NCBI GenBank assembly: GCA_007133195.1
Contig: SLNH01000234.1
Coordinates: 1 to 34,571 of the forward strand
Source: Nannocystineae bacterium
GTDB taxonomy: Bacteria > Myxococcota_A > Polyangia > Haliangiales > Haliangiaceae
Reading direction: 5' to 3'
Length of the DNA: 34,571 nucleotides
Shown: positions 1 to 10,355 of the stretch, in pieces
Numbering within the stretch: the first letter of the stretch is position 1
Layout: each line of letters starts with the position of its first letter
Made by a program: the position numbers and the translations under genes
The notes under the pieces: model-generated
The model's database searches: none
What the model saw: only the letters and a program-made list of their open reading frames with translations
Told to the model about the DNA's origin: nothing

Positions 1-1643
1 GCCCCAGCGGAATCCGCGGTCGCCTCCGCGCCGTCGCCGCCGTCGCCGCCTTCTGCACCGCCGGGCGAGTCGTCCCCCGCGATCGCGCTCGCGCCCTCGT
101 CCTCGCCCGCGCCGCTCGCGGTCTCGCCGTGGTCCGAGTCGGTACCGTCACCGGCACCATCACCATCACCGTCACCGGCACCATCACCGTCTTGGACCTC
201 TGCCTCGCCGCCGTCGTCTTGAGCCGCCCCCAGGGCGAGGTCGCCCTGCGTCACATCGTCCTGGCCGCCTGGGTCGCCTCCCGGCCGAGCCAGGATGAGC
301 GCCGCCGCCAGCGCGCCGGCGACCGCGAAAGCGACGGCCAGCACCCCGGTGCGAAGCGTCCGGCTCGCGCCCCGGCCGGCACCTTTCGCCGGGGCTGCCG
401 GTGCGCTCGTGGCCTTCGGGGTGTCGCGCTCGGCCTGCGCGCCCAGCTCGGCGCTGGCCCCGGCGAGCGCGCCTTGCGCATCGCTCGCGCCCGACAGCGA
501 CACCGGGGCAGCCGCGGTGGCAGCGAGCGCGGTGCTGCTGGGTTGGCTCGCGGCGGGCGCCTGCGTCGCGTCGGTGCCCGCCGCCGTGTTGCTCGTGGCG
601 TCCGTGCCCGGTTGTGGGGAGCCCACGCTGCTATCGACCGTCGCCGCTTGGGCCAGGCCCGCGTCGTCGGCGGCGGGGAGGCCGCCGCGCGGGGCCGCCA
701 GCGTATCGAGGGTAGACACCTCGCCTTCGTCGGAGCCGCCGCTCGCAGCGCCCAGCGGGCGCTGTACGCTCGAGGTGAGCGAGGAGCCCGTGAGCGCGGT
801 GATAAACGCCCCCACATCTTGAAAGCGCTCGTTTTGGTCCTTGGCGAGCGCCTTGTGAACCGCGTCGGCGGCCGGCGCCGGCAAACCAGGTACAGCCTCT
901 GTGAGCGCGGGCGGATCTTCGTAAACGACCCGAAACACGACCTCCGGGATCGTCTGTCCCGTGAACGCGGGCCGGCCCACGAGCATCTCGTAGACCATCG
1001 CGCCGAGCGCGAAGACGTCGGTGCGCGCATCCACCTCGGCGTTCTTTCCGGTGGCCTGTTCCGGCGCCATGTACTGGGGCGTCCCGAGCATGGTCGAGTC
1101 CTGGGTCTCGACGGTGTTCGACCCCCGGATTTTGGAGATACCAAAGTCCAAAACCTTGGCTACCTCCGCCTCGTCTCCTATCCGCGCGAGAAACACGTTT
1201 TGGGGTTTGAGGTCGCGATGGACGATGCCCTCGCGATGGGCCGCGCGCAGCGCGGAGCCGATCTGCCGCACGATGACCGATGCGCGATCGATCGGCATGG
1301 GGCCGCGGGCGAGCCGATCGCACAGGCTCTCGCCGGCGAGGAGCTCGAGGACGAGGTACGGCGCCCCCGATTCGAGGGTGTTGAAGTCGTGCACCTCGAC
1401 GATGTTCGGGTGCCCGAGGCGCGATGCGATCTCCGCCTCGCGCTTGAAGCGCACCACCGACTCCTCGTTGGCCGCCACCCCGGTGTGCAAGACCTTGATG
1501 GCGACTTCCTTGCCCGGGAGCCGCACGTGCTTGGCCCTCCACACCGAGCCCATGCCGCCTCGGCCGAGGAGCGCCGTCACCTCGTAGGTGTTTCCCACGA
1601 CGGTGCCGACCTGGATATGGGGTGTTTCGGGCGCCTCGCTCAT
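1..1643 (-). CDS. Ser/Thr protein kinase with one membrane span (C-terminus cut by window edge)
   Basis: Eukaryotic-like (Hanks-type) kinase that would phosphorylate Ser/Thr on unknown substrates at the inner membrane. The frame is open from ATG at 1643 to the window edge. Visible motifs are a Gly-rich loop (GRGGMGSVW), the ATP-binding lysine in VAIKVL, the catalytic loop HRDLKPQN, DFGISK and GTPQYMAPEQ. The kinase domain covers roughly residues 20-285. A low-complexity Ala/Ser/Thr/Pro linker follows, then one hydrophobic span at about residues 430-451 (GVLAVAFAVAGALAALILA). The visible rest is a Gly/Asp/Glu/Ala-rich acidic segment, presumably periplasmic. The gene is divergent from the lipoprotein at 1800. 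All catalytic residues I can check are present, so it is probably active. The signal sensed cannot be read. Confidence 0.93.
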   Translation of the reverse strand, partial: MSEAPETPHIQVGTVVGNTYEVTALLGRGGMGSVWRAKHVRLPGKEVAIKVLHTGVAANEESVVRFKREAEIASRLGHPNIVEVHDFNTLESGAPYLVLELLAGESLCDRLARGPMPIDRASVIVRQIGSALRAAHREGIVHRDLKPQNVFLARIGDEAEVAKVLDFGISKIRGSNTVETQDSTMLGTPQYMAPEQATGKNAEVDARTDVFALGAMVYEMLVGRPAFTGQTIPEVVFRVVYEDPPALTEAVPGLPAPAADAVHKALAKDQNERFQDVGAFITALTGSSLTSSVQRPLGAASGGSDEGEVSTLDTLAAPRGGLPAADDAGLAQAATVDSSVGSPQPGTDATSNTAAGTDATQAPAASQPSSTALAATAAAPVSLSGASDAQGALAGASAELGAQAERDTPKATSAPAAPAKGAGRGASRTLRTGVLAVAFAVAGALAAALILARPGGDPGGQDDVTQGDLALGAAQDDGGEAEVQDGDGAGDGDGDGAGDGTDSDHGETASGAGEDEGASAIAGDDSPGGAEGGDGGDGAEATADSAG

Positions 1644-1707
1644 CGCCAGACTGGCTCGTTCGCCGGGTAGAAAGCGCTTCCCCTATTGTGGCCCGCCGGT
1701 CTGGCGG

Positions 1708-1737
1708 TTGCCAACGGTGGGGTCAGACGCATAAGAT
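1708..1737 (+). promoter_or_regulatory. candidate sigma-70-type promoter for the lipoprotein at 1800
   Basis: TTGCCA at 1708-1713 (5 of 6 to TTGACA) and TAAGAT at 1732-1737 (4 of 6 to TATAAT) are separated by 18 bases. Transcription would start near 1744. It is the only AT-leaning stretch in the divergent gap. Read by eye. Confidence 0.35.
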
Positions 1738-1752
1738 AACGCATCATCGAGC

Positions 1753-1780
1753 GGCCCGCCCCGTTACTGTGGGTCGGGCC
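1753..1780 (+). promoter_or_regulatory. 5'-leader hairpin ahead of the lipoprotein gene
   Basis: The arms 1753-1762 and 1771-1780 pair over ten positions with one mismatch, around the 8-base loop GTTACTGT. The hairpin lies between the candidate promoter and the AGGA ribosome-binding site (1791-1794). There is no T-run after it, so a simple terminator is unlikely. It could affect message stability or translation. Confidence 0.3.
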
Positions 1781-1799
1781 CTTTCAAAAGAGGAAATCG

Positions 1800-3326
1800 A
1801 TGCGGCCTATCGTCGTTTTCTTGTTCGCGCTGTGTGTGAGCTGCGCGTCTTCCCCGGGGCCTAGTGAGACCGATCCCGCCGCATCCGAGGCGGCGGCAGG
1901 CGCCGCCGAGCTCGATATCGAGGTCGGCGATGAGGCGCGGGTCTATCGCAGCGGCGGGGGCCTACAAGTCACGGTCGTGCCGATAGAATCCGGTGATCCC
2001 CCCGAGGCCCTCATCGAGGTCACCGGCGGCGGAGACGACATCGAGGGCCTGGTACTCCACTACGAGCGCCTCCCGCAGGGCGCAGACCGGTTTTCGTACC
2101 GGACCACCCTGCGCGGGCGCGAGTTTCACACGGTGTGGGGCAGGCAACGCCACGCGCTCGAGGAGCTGGACGTGTTCATCCCAGGCAGCGCGGGCCGGGG
2201 CGGTCATCCGGTCTCGTTCGACGAAGAGCGCTCCGAAAAGGTCGATCCCCAGGCCTTCGCTGAGCGGCACGCGGCCATCGTGAGCGACGGCACCGTCGCC
2301 GAGCTCCAGGCCCTCGATCGAGAGGCGCGCGAGGCCAGGCACGATGAAGAGCTCCCCGGCAATCTCGAGCGGGGGCTTGCCGCCTGCGAGACCGACGCGC
2401 CTGTCGAGATCGACTGGTCGTCGATCACCGACGAGCACATCCTGAGCTACAGCATGTCGAGCTACTGCGGCCAGCTCCGGCGCGGTCTCGAGCGCGTGTG
2501 TGCACACCGGCAGGGCCGCGAAGTGTTCCAGGAGCGCGTCGAGGACATCCGCTGCGAGTTCGGCGACGAAGTGGCCCTCGATGTGGCCGACGGGACGCTC
2601 ACGCTTACCGTCGACCCGGAGGGCGCAAACCTTCACGAGGTCGCCTACGACCTCCTGAGGGAAAACTTCGGGCGAGATCGCATCGTGGTCGACTTCGACG
2701 GAGCGTACGTCAGCCTCGATCCGGGCGATGGCGACGTGCCGCTGCACATAAGCGAAAACGGGGAGGCGTTCCACGAGCAGCGCGAGACCGTCCGAGCCGC
2801 CGGAGGGACGAGGCGGCAGCTGTTCGCGGGTGCGCAGCATTCGGAGGTGCTCTTCGAGGACGACAGCTGGACGCTCACCTGTGGTGATCACGAGGTTCAA
2901 GGACAGGAGCTCCCCATGGCGGAGGCGCGGGCGATCATGGAGAGCGCCGAATTTTCGGACCAGGCGTGGAAGCGCGAGCCGTTCGCGCTCGCGCGCGACG
3001 ATCGCGGGCGCTACTTCTACGTCGATCGGATGATCGAGGACTACGGCGGCAAGGGCTTTCGCGTGTTCAGCGGCCCGCGGGGTAGCGTCGAGCTCACGAC
3101 GCTGAGCGATGTCGTCGATGACAGCGAAGGCACGATCTTCGCCACCGCGGACGGCGAGCTCCGCCTCATTCTCGAAGCGGGCCGCAGCTCGGGCGCAACT
3201 TGGATCAGCGACGGCGAGGAGCGCGAGCTGACCGTGCTCCCGCTCCACGACAATGCGGAGCTCATCTACCGCGATCTCGGCATGTACCGCGGCAAGGACC
3301 TCGGAAGCCTCTGCGAGCTGATCTGA
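1800..3326 (+). CDS. lipoprotein of unknown function, 508 residues
   Basis: Not recognised as a named family. The N-terminus is a short lipoprotein signal: Met-Arg, a hydrophobic stretch (IVVFLFAL), then VSC with Cys15 as the likely lipidated residue, followed by a Ser/Pro/Glu/Ala linker. The mature protein is acidic and soluble-looking with no further membrane segment. The middle part (about residues 200-300) has three cysteines in an EIDWSS...YCGQL...VCAH...IRCEFGD context. The C-terminal part reads as beta-rich ([24 protein letters not shown]). The start is supported by AGGA six bases upstream. It converges on recN with about 40 bases between the stops. An envelope location is inferred from the signal only. 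Confidence 0.85.
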   Translation: MRPIVVFLFALCVSCASSPGPSETDPAASEAAAGAAELDIEVGDEARVYRSGGGLQVTVVPIESGDPPEALIEVTGGGDDIEGLVLHYERLPQGADRFSYRTTLRGREFHTVWGRQRHALEELDVFIPGSAGRGGHPVSFDEERSEKVDPQAFAERHAAIVSDGTVAELQALDREAREARHDEELPGNLERGLAACETDAPVEIDWSSITDEHILSYSMSSYCGQLRRGLERVCAHRQGREVFQERVEDIRCEFGDEVALDVADGTLTLTVDPEGANLHEVAYDLLRENFGRDRIVVDFDGAYVSLDPGDGDVPLHISENGEAFHEQRETVRAAGGTRRQLFAGAQHSEVLFEDDSWTLTCGDHEVQGQELPMAEARAIMESAEFSDQAWKREPFALARDDRGRYFYVDRMIEDYGGKGFRVFSGPRGSVELTTLSDVVDDSEGTIFATADGELRLILEAGRSSGATWISDGEERELTVLPLHDNAELIYRDLGMYRGKDLGSLCELI

Positions 3327-3336
3327 CGCCGCAGAC

Positions 3337-3408
3337 GCGGCGCTCGCCGCCTCTTGCCAAAGCTCGTCACGTTCGCGCGGCGCTCTCCGCCTCTTGCAAG
3401 AGCTCGTC
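3337..3408. repeat. imperfect 32-bp direct repeat at the 3' end of recN
   Basis: Copies at 3337-3368 and 3377-3408 match at 29 of 32 positions with a 40-base period. The second copy encodes the RecN C-terminus ([11 protein letters not shown]); the first lies essentially beyond its stop codon. In recN orientation the downstream copy would still read [11 protein letters not shown]. It looks like a short tandem duplication of the gene end. Confidence 0.6.
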
Positions 3409-5049
3409 GGCGTGGGCGCGGGCGCTGTCCGTGACCCGCACGCCGCCCAGCATCCTGGCGATCTCCTCGCGCCGCGCCTCGGGGGACAGCGCCGAGGCGA
3501 ACGTCTCGGTGCGGCCGTCCTGCTCGAGCTTCGAGACGTGAAGATGCGCGTCGGCCAAAACCGCGATCTGCGGGAGGTGCGTGACGCAAAGGACCTGCCG
3601 GCCCTCGGCGACCCCCCGGATCTGCCGGCCCACGACCTCGGCCGCGGCCCCGCCGATGCCCGCGTCGACTTCGTCGAACACGTAGGTGCCGACCGTGTCG
3701 GCGCGGCGCAGCACGAGCTTGAGCGCGAGCATGATGCGCGATAGCTCGCCGCCCGAGGCGATCTTCGCGAGCGGTTTGGCGCGCTCTCCCCGGTTGGCGG
3801 CCAGGAGGAACTCGACCCTGTCGGCGCCGTCGTGGGACAGCTCGCGCGGCTCGATGACCACCGAAAGCCGCGCGGCCTCCATCCCGAGCTCGCCGAGCCG
3901 CGGGTGCGCCGCGGTGGCCAGCTCCTCGGCCGCACGCTCGCGCGCGGAAGACAGCTCGGCGGCCTTCGCCTCGGCCTCGCCTCGGGCGCGCTCGACCTCG
4001 CGCTCGAGCTCCGCGAGGCGCTCGTCTCGATTCTCGAGCGCGTCGAGCTCTTCGCGGATCTGGTCCTGGCGCGCGAGCACGTCTGAGACGGTGGCTCCGT
4101 GCTTGCGCTGGAGGCGGTGGATGAGCGCCAAGCGATCCTCGATCTCGGAAAGCCGCGCGGGGTCGCCCGCGCTCGCCTCCGCGTAGCGGCGCAGGGCCGC
4201 TGCGGCGTCCTCGGCGAGGGCGCGCGCCTCTTCGAGCGGGGACGCGATGTCCTCGAGCGAGGGATCGAGGTTCGCGAGCTTCGCGAGCTCGCGCGCCGCC
4301 GCGCCGAGCGTATCCACGGCCGCCCCGTCGCCAGCGTAGAGCTTGTCTTCGCACAGCCTGGCGCCGCTTTGCAGTCGCTCGGCATACTGCAGGCGGCGCT
4401 TTTCCGCCTCGAGGTCTTCATCTTCGCCGGGCGAGAGCTTCGCGGCTTCGATCTCCCCGAGCTGAAAACGGAGATAGTCGATGCGCTCGGCGCGCTCGCG
4501 CTCATCGCCCACCAGGCGCGTGCGCGCTTCACTCGCGCGCTTGAGATCCTGATAGGCGCGCTCCATGTCGGCCAACAGCGTCTCGTTACCCGCGAACGCG
4601 TCGAGGATCGCGCGGTGTCCTTTGGGGTCGACGAGGCCTTGATGCTGGTGCTGGCCGCTGAGATCGACCAGAAAGCCGCCGATTTCGGCCAAGCGCGAGG
4701 CGGTGGTGAGGGCGCCGTTTACGTAGGTTCGGCTGCGCCCGCCGCGGCGGATCACGCGGCGGACCACGACCTCACCGTCGCCGCCGGGCAGGCCCGCGTC
4801 GGCCAGGATCGCTTCGATCGCGCGGAGGATCTCGTCGGGGGGCTCGAAAATCGCCTCGACGACCGCTTGCTCGGCGCCTTCGCGCGGAATGTCGGCGCTC
4901 GCGCGGCCGCCGCGGAGCAGGTTGACCGCCTCCACGATGAGTGACTTGCCGGCCCCGGTCTCGCCGGTGAGCGCGGTGAGACCTTCGCCGAACTCGAGCG
5001 CGACGTCGGACAGAATGGCGAAGTTCGTGACGCGGAGATGGCGCAGCAT
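3367..5049 (-). CDS. recN: DNA repair ATPase RecN
   Basis: SMC-like ATPase acting in the cytoplasm on double-strand breaks in RecA-dependent repair. At 560 residues it is normal length for the family. The N-terminal half-ATPase starts [16 protein letters not shown], with Walker A GETGAGKS at residues 29-36. The QHQHQGLVD motif typical of RecN follows at about residue 135. Two long Glu/Arg/Ala-rich coiled-coil arms occupy the middle. The C-terminal half carries the ABC signature ([14 protein letters not shown]) and Walker B ([12 protein letters not shown]). The start abuts the family's conserved first residues. It lies 15 bases after nadK on the same strand, a pairing known from many bacteria, so the two are probably co-transcribed. 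The 3' end carries a small duplication (3337-3408). Confidence 0.97.
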   Translation of the reverse strand: MLRHLRVTNFAILSDVALEFGEGLTALTGETGAGKSLIVEAVNLLRGGRASADIPREGAEQAVVEAIFEPPDEILRAIEAILADAGLPGGDGEVVVRRVIRRGGRSRTYVNGALTTASRLAEIGGFLVDLSGQHQHQGLVDPKGHRAILDAFAGNETLLADMERAYQDLKRASEARTRLVGDERERAERIDYLRFQLGEIEAAKLSPGEDEDLEAEKRRLQYAERLQSGARLCEDKLYAGDGAAVDTLGAAARELAKLANLDPSLEDIASPLEEARALAEDAAAALRRYAEASAGDPARLSEIEDRLALIHRLQRKHGATVSDVLARQDQIREELDALENRDERLAELEREVERARGEAEAKAAELSSARERAAEELATAAHPRLGELGMEAARLSVVIEPRELSHDGADRVEFLLAANRGERAKPLAKIASGGELSRIMLALKLVLRRADTVGTYVFDEVDAGIGGAAAEVVGRQIRGVAEGRQVLCVTHLPQIAVLADAHLHVSKLEQDGRTETFASALSPEARREEIARMLGGVRVTDSARAHADELLQEAESAART

Positions 5050-5064
5050 GATCGGTCGCCGCAG

Positions 5065-5937
5065 TCACCCCACGGTGTGAGCGCCCCAGTGGAGCTTCTC
5101 GCGGAGGATGTCGAAGTAGCCTTTCGCCGATTGAAAGACGAGGAGCGGCTGGGCGCTTGTCGTGACCTCGAGCTCGTCGCCGGGCAAAAACGAGCGCGCC
5201 CACTGGCCGTCTACGGTCAAGACGACGCCCCGGGAGTCGCCGCCCAGGGCGATGCGCAGGCGTCCGTGCTCGGGGACGACGAGGGAGCGGTGGGTGAGCC
5301 CGTGTGCGCAGATCGGGGTGAGCGTCATCGCCTTTTGCCCTGGGATGAGAATCGGGCCTCCGGCCGCCAAATTGTAGGCGGTGGAGCCCGTCGGCGTGGC
5401 GATGATGAGCCCGTCGGCGCGGTAGCTCGTGATGAACGCCGAGCCGAGCCTCGCCTCGAGCTCGATGAGCCGCGCCATGGCGCCCTGGTGCAGGACCACG
5501 TCGTTCATCGCGGGCCGGGTGATTGGCTCGCCGCCGGCGGGATCGTAGGTGACGGCGAGGCGCATGCGCGGGCTCGTTTCGAGCTCTCCGGCGAGCGCGG
5601 CGGAGATCGCGCCTTCCGCTTCGCTCGGGTCGAACGGCGTGAGGAAGCCGAGTCGGCCGAGGTTGATCCCAAGGACCGGCACCCCGACGTCGGCGACCCG
5701 GGCGCTCGCCCGGAGCATGGTGCCGTCGCCACCGAGCACGACGGCGATGTCGAGCGGGGGCTCGCGAGATTCGCCGAACTGATCCTCGGGGACGATCAGG
5801 GCGCCCTCGGGGGCCACGCGGTCCTCGTCGATCACCACGGGCTGGTGACCCTGGTCGATGAGCCAAGGCACAAGGTTGCGGAGGATCTGGGCGGCCTCCG
5901 GCTTGTCTGGCTTTAGTATGAACCCGACGTGTTTCAA
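5065..5937 (-). CDS. nadK: NAD kinase (ATP-dependent, makes NADP)
   Basis: Cytoplasmic enzyme that phosphorylates NAD to NADP and so sets the NADPH pool. It carries the family signature GGDGTMLRA at about residues 69-76, GINLGRLGFL just after it, and the second signature TPTGSTAYNLAAGG. I chose TTG at 5937, giving MKHVGFILKPDK and 290 residues, close to the usual length. GGAG lies six bases upstream of it, and conserved sequence begins there. The same frame stays open to 6216 (93 further residues), but that stretch is low in recognisable content and would run into the divergent promoter region. GTG at 5958 is a second option. First gene of the nadK-recN pair. Confidence 0.95.
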   Translation of the reverse strand: MKHVGFILKPDKPEAAQILRNLVPWLIDQGHQPVVIDEDRVAPEGALIVPEDQFGESREPPLDIAVVLGGDGTMLRASARVADVGVPVLGINLGRLGFLTPFDPSEAEGAISAALAGELETSPRMRLAVTYDPAGGEPITRPAMNDVVLHQGAMARLIELEARLGSAFITSYRADGLIIATPTGSTAYNLAAGGPILIPGQKAMTLTPICAHGLTHRSLVVPEHGRLRIALGGDSRGVVLTVDGQWARSFLPGDELEVTTSAQPLLVFQSAKGYFDILREKLHWGAHTVG

Positions 5938-6107
5938 GATCGGCTCCGGGCCGATCACTACCACGCGGCGCCGACACCGGGGGGGGACGCACGCCGTGGT
6001 CGAGCTTCGATGGCCGTCCAGGCCAGCCCGACGATGAATGCTTGCCGGACCGCCAAACGGCGCGGGGTGGGGGCGGGTGACGCGGTGGGAGACGAGTCCC
6101 GGTGAAT

Positions 6108-6127
6108 CTGCAGGGGCCAGCCTGCAG
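6108..6127. promoter_or_regulatory. perfect inverted repeat in the nadK/lipoprotein intergenic region
   Basis: Seven-base arms CTGCAGG (6108-6114) and CCTGCAG (6121-6127) flank a 6-base spacer. The centre is about 108 bases upstream of the start predicted from the sigma-54-like element at 6200-6215, a typical activator-site distance. The pentamers GCAGG and CCTGC recur, in the opposite order, in the repeats at 22661-22723. The rest of the 5938-6249 gap shows only the promoter candidate and the ribosome-binding site. Confidence 0.35.
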
Positions 6128-6199
6128 CGGCGGCCCAGAGGCGTCGAGTCGCTCGGGATAACCGGCCTGAATTTAAGGATTTGACTGTCCTTCGTGAGG

Positions 6200-6215
6200 C
6201 GGCATCCGGCTTGCA
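6200..6215 (+). promoter_or_regulatory. candidate sigma-54 promoter for the poly-Asp lipoprotein
   Basis: CGGCATCCGGCTTGCA has GG (6201-6202) and GC (6213-6214) separated by exactly ten bases. The full TTGCA -12 block is present, and GGCA matches the -24 block (consensus TGGCACG-N4-TTGCW). The predicted start is near 6226, giving a leader of about 24 bases that contains the GGAGGA ribosome-binding site (6235-6240). Pattern match by eye only. Confidence 0.45.
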
Positions 6216-6249
6216 CTGTGTCGGGGCAACGCCTGGAGGAAATACCGTC

Positions 6250-7503
<1,254 letters not shown>

Positions 7504-7524
7504 CTGAAGCCCACCCGCACCTCG

Positions 7525-7558
7525 GTAAAACGGCCCGCCGCTCGGCGGGCCGTTTTAC
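7525..7558. terminator. bidirectional intrinsic terminator
   Basis: A perfect 16-bp stem (7525-7540 paired with 7543-7558) runs GTAAAACGGCCCGCCG and its complement. The GC-rich core is flanked by A and T runs, so it ends with TTTTA on either strand. It lies between the converging lipoprotein and sigma-54 activator genes and should terminate both. Confidence 0.92.
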
Positions 7559-7594
7559 GTTCAGGAAGCTAAGCCGGAGGGACGGGTCGTCCAC

Positions 7595-8926
7595 TCAGCG
7601 CGACCGCGGTTTCGGTTTGGGTTCGATCCCGTGCCGGCGCAACAGGTCGCGCAGGTGGTTTCTGTCCATGCCGGCGGTCCGAGCGGCCCGCGACAGGTTT
7701 CCGTCGTGCTTGGTCATGGTATCCGACAAATAGGCGCGCTCCCACGCCGCCATCGCCCGCGCCTTGGCTTCGCGGAACGTCTCGCCCGCGCGCGCCTCGG
7801 CGCTCACGCTCGCGTCGTCAGCAAAGGAGCCCTCGCCGAGCAACACCGCGCGTTCGACCGCGCTCTTGAGCTCTCGCACGTTTCCGGGCAGGCGCTGGTT
7901 TGCGAGGCGCGTGACGAGCTCTACCGGCGGCGCCTCGTCGTGCCCAAACTGGCGGAAAAAGTGCGCGACGAGCAGCGGGATGTCTTCAGGGCGGTCTCGC
8001 AGGGGCGGGAGCCGCAGCTTGATAGTGTTCAGCCGGTAGTACAGATCGGGGCGAAAGGTCTTGCGGTTGACCTCGCCGCGCAAGTCTCGGTTGGTCGCCG
8101 CGATGATGCGGACGTCGAGGCTCAAGGGGCGGCTCGAGCCGACCGGCGTGACCGAGCGCTGCTCCAAAACGCGCAAGAGCTTCGGTTGGGTGTCCGCGGG
8201 CAGCTCACCCACCTCGTCGAGGAACACCGTGCCGCCTCGCGCCGCGGCGAACGCTCCTTCGCGGTCGCTGTCCGCGCCGGTAAACGCGCCGCGCACGTGG
8301 CCAAACAGCTCGCTCTCGATGAGCGACGGCGAGATCGCCCCGCAATCGACCACGACGAACGGGCCATGATTTCGGCTGCCGAGCCCGTGGATGGCCTCGG
8401 CGACGAGGCCTTTGCCGGTGCCCGTTTCCCCCTCGAGGAGCACGGTGGCGTCAGAACCTGCGACCTTGGGCAAAACCGCGAACAGGCGTCGCATGGCGGC
8501 GCTCTCGCCGAGCACGGGGCCGTAGCGATCCTCGGCGGACAGCGGCTCTGCGAGCTCCTCGCCGAGGCCTTCGAGGAGGAGCTCGGTGCTGCCGAGCGAG
8601 ATCCGCGCCCCCGCCCGGGGCATGGCCTCCTTGACGCGGTGGCCGCCGAGCTTCGTGCCGTTGGTGCTGCCCAGATCCCGGAGCGAAAACCCCGCGTCCG
8701 AGACCGCGATCGCCAAGTGATGGCGGGACACGGTGGCGTCGCTCAGCACGAGGTCGTTGCCGCGCGCCGTGCCCACCGACAGCTCCGCGCTCGACGATGT
8801 GGCCCGCGCGCCCTCGTCTGGGCCCTTGATGACGCGGACCTGAAAGCGGGCGAGCTTCCGCTCGCGCTCGGACGAGATCGTTCGCGTGGCTGCGGGGCGC
8901 GTGTGCGGCGTTCGCGGACGGGGCAC
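7595..8926 (-). CDS. FHA-domain sigma-54-dependent transcriptional activator
   Basis: Enhancer-binding protein that would open sigma-54 promoters using ATP. Domain order in 443 residues: FHA phosphothreonine-binding domain at about 28-120 (SVGTARGND, SDATVSRHH, GSTNGT); AAA+ domain at about 135-370 with Walker A GETGTGKG at 166-173, GAFTGA at 213-218 (contact with sigma-54) and Walker B TVFLDEVGEL; C-terminal Fis-type helix-turn-helix (GNLSRAARTAGMDRNHLRDLLRRH). An FHA in place of a receiver implies activation by Ser/Thr phosphorylation. The start is GTG 8926 with AGGTGG six bases upstream; the longer frame to 9049 overlaps the kinase. It begins 10 bases after the kinase stop, which makes that kinase the obvious partner. 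Confidence 0.95.
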   Translation of the reverse strand: MPRPRTPHTRPAATRTISSERERKLARFQVRVIKGPDEGARATSSSAELSVGTARGNDLVLSDATVSRHHLAIAVSDAGFSLRDLGSTNGTKLGGHRVKEAMPRAGARISLGSTELLLEGLGEELAEPLSAEDRYGPVLGESAAMRRLFAVLPKVAGSDATVLLEGETGTGKGLVAEAIHGLGSRNHGPFVVVDCGAISPSLIESELFGHVRGAFTGADSDREGAFAAARGGTVFLDEVGELPADTQPKLLRVLEQRSVTPVGSSRPLSLDVRIIAATNRDLRGEVNRKTFRPDLYYRLNTIKLRLPPLRDRPEDIPLLVAHFFRQFGHDEAPPVELVTRLANQRLPGNVRELKSAVERAVLLGEGSFADDASVSAEARAGETFREAKARAMAAWERAYLSDTMTKHDGNLSRAARTAGMDRNHLRDLLRRHGIEPKPKPRSR

Positions 8927-8936
8927 CGCGGACCAC

Positions 8937-10355
8937 CTAGGAGCGGGCGCGCGCCCGCGCGGACGGGCCCTCGGGGATCGTGACGCCCTCGGTGGGCGCG
9001 CCGCCTTTGGCCGGCAGGTTGCACACCGGGCCCCCGACGACCTTGCCATCGCGGATGTGCGCGTCGCCGGCGTGCACTTCGTCTTGGATGTGGATGGACT
9101 CCGGCGCGCACGCGCGGAGCGCTGCGGCCAGTGTTTGGGCTTCGCGTACAGGATCCCCGCCGCCGGTCACGGGCTTCGCGTACGCGAGGGTGCGGCTGGC
9201 ACAAAGTAGCGGGTGAAACCCTTCCGCGCGGAGGCGCTGTTCGGTCCGGTCCAGAACACGCTCGAGCTCGGTCAAGACCACCGCCGGCGCCGCGCCGCGC
9301 GTCGCGGGGCACGCGTCGATGACGAGCGCGACCGCCCGACCGCGCGATTCCACCGGCCGATCGCGCGCGGCGCCAGCGCTTGATTCGAGCCCGCGCAGCG
9401 CTTCCATGAAGCGACGCGCGCCGGCAGGGCGGGCCGCCGGGTCCACCGCCATGGCGGCGACCACGGCGCGGTCGATCGCCTCGGGGACATCGACCTTCGC
9501 AGACGGCCGCGGCCGGCGCGCGTTTCGGTGTAGGTGCTGGAGCATCACCGGCGACTCGTTCGCAAACGGCCTTGTTCCGGTGAGCATGTGGTACCCGAGC
9601 ACGCCCAGCGCATAGACGTCGGTTCGCTGATCCACGGGCTCGCCGGCCAGCTGCTCGGGCGCCATACAGGCGGGCGTTCCGACGATCTGTCGCGATCGCG
9701 TAAGCCCGGGCCCTTCGTCGCCCAATAGCTTCGCGACGCCGAAGTCCAGTAGGACGACCCGCTCGCCGTCACCGGCCAAAAAGACGTTCGACGCCTTGAT
9801 GTCGCGGTGGACGATGCCCCGCTCGTGGGCCGCGGCGAGCGCGTCGCAAACCCGATCGAGCGTGGCGATCGCCTCGGTCGCGGGCATGGCGCCGCGCAGC
9901 GCGATGCGATCGGCGAGGCTTAGCCCGTGTAAGAGCTCCATGGCGAAAAACGGCCGGGCTCGATCCAGACGGCCGCGGCCCAGCACGCGGATGACGCTCG
10001 CGTGCTGGACGCGGGCCACGGCATCGACCTCGCGCTCGAACCGGGCGATGCTGTCCGTCGTGGTGGCGAGTTCCTCTCGGAGGACCTTGATCGCGACCGG
10101 TTCGCCTCTCGGATCGCGAGCGCGATAAACGTCCCCGAAGCCGCCCCGCGCCAAGAACGCCTCGATCTCGTAGGGCCCTGCGCGGTCGCCGGGGGCCAGA
10201 TCTCCGCCGCCCGTATGCCCGTCGTCGCGTAGGGCACCCGCGGGCGCGTGATCCGCCGCCGTCGTGTCGGACAGGGGGATGGTGTGAACGCCGCTGCCCG
10301 GCTCGTGGGAGCTTCCGCGAGCGGGGTCGAGGCGCGACCTGCTCGGCGAGCTCAT
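8937..10355 (-). CDS. Ser/Thr protein kinase with degenerate cyclase-like C-terminal domain
   Basis: 472 residues, no obvious membrane span. Kinase domain at about 60-320: GRG-type loop ARGGFGDVY, VAIKVL lysine, HRDIKASNV catalytic loop, LDFGVAK, GTPACMAPEQ. All key residues are present. The last 140 or so residues read as a worn class III nucleotide-cyclase fold: VALVIDACPAT, LERVLDRTEQRLRAEGF, and near the end IHIQDEVHAGDAHIRDGKVVGGPVCNLPAKG, which matches the usual helix-and-hairpin ending. The second metal-binding motif is not visible, so I expect no cyclase activity. It overlaps the upstream lipoprotein by ATGA and lies 10 bases from the FHA activator downstream. The likely role is phosphorylating the activator or its partner. 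Confidence 0.9.
   Translation of the reverse strand: MSSPSRSRLDPARGSSHEPGSGVHTIPLSDTTAADHAPAGALRDDGHTGGGDLAPGDRAGPYEIEAFLARGGFGDVYRARDPRGEPVAIKVLREELATTTDSIARFEREVDAVARVQHASVIRVLGRGRLDRARPFFAMELLHGLSLADRIALRGAMPATEAIATLDRVCDALAAAHERGIVHRDIKASNVFLAGDGERVVLLDFGVAKLLGDEGPGLTRSRQIVGTPACMAPEQLAGEPVDQRTDVYALGVLGYHMLTGTRPFANESPVMLQHLHRNARRPRPSAKVDVPEAIDRAVVAAMAVDPAARPAGARRFMEALRGLESSAGAARDRPVESRGRAVALVIDACPATRGAAPAVVLTELERVLDRTEQRLRAEGFHPLLCASRTLAYAKPVTGGGDPVREAQTLAAALRACAPESIHIQDEVHAGDAHIRDGKVVGGPVCNLPAKGGAPTEGVTIPEGPSARARARS

Noticed and set aside
129-1670. 513-residue plus-strand reading frame
   Set aside because: Antisense to the kinase, which has all its motifs on the minus strand; the plus-strand product is Arg/Ala/Gly-rich with no domain. 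High-GC shadow.
1644-1706. Inverted repeat CGCCAGAC/GTCTGGCG near the kinase start
   Set aside because: Eight-base arms 47 bases apart in GC-rich DNA; no supporting context.
1962-4532. 856-residue minus-strand frame across recN and the lipoprotein
   Set aside because: Runs out of frame with recN and antisense to the lipoprotein gene; composition is shadow-like Arg/Ser/Pro/Ala.
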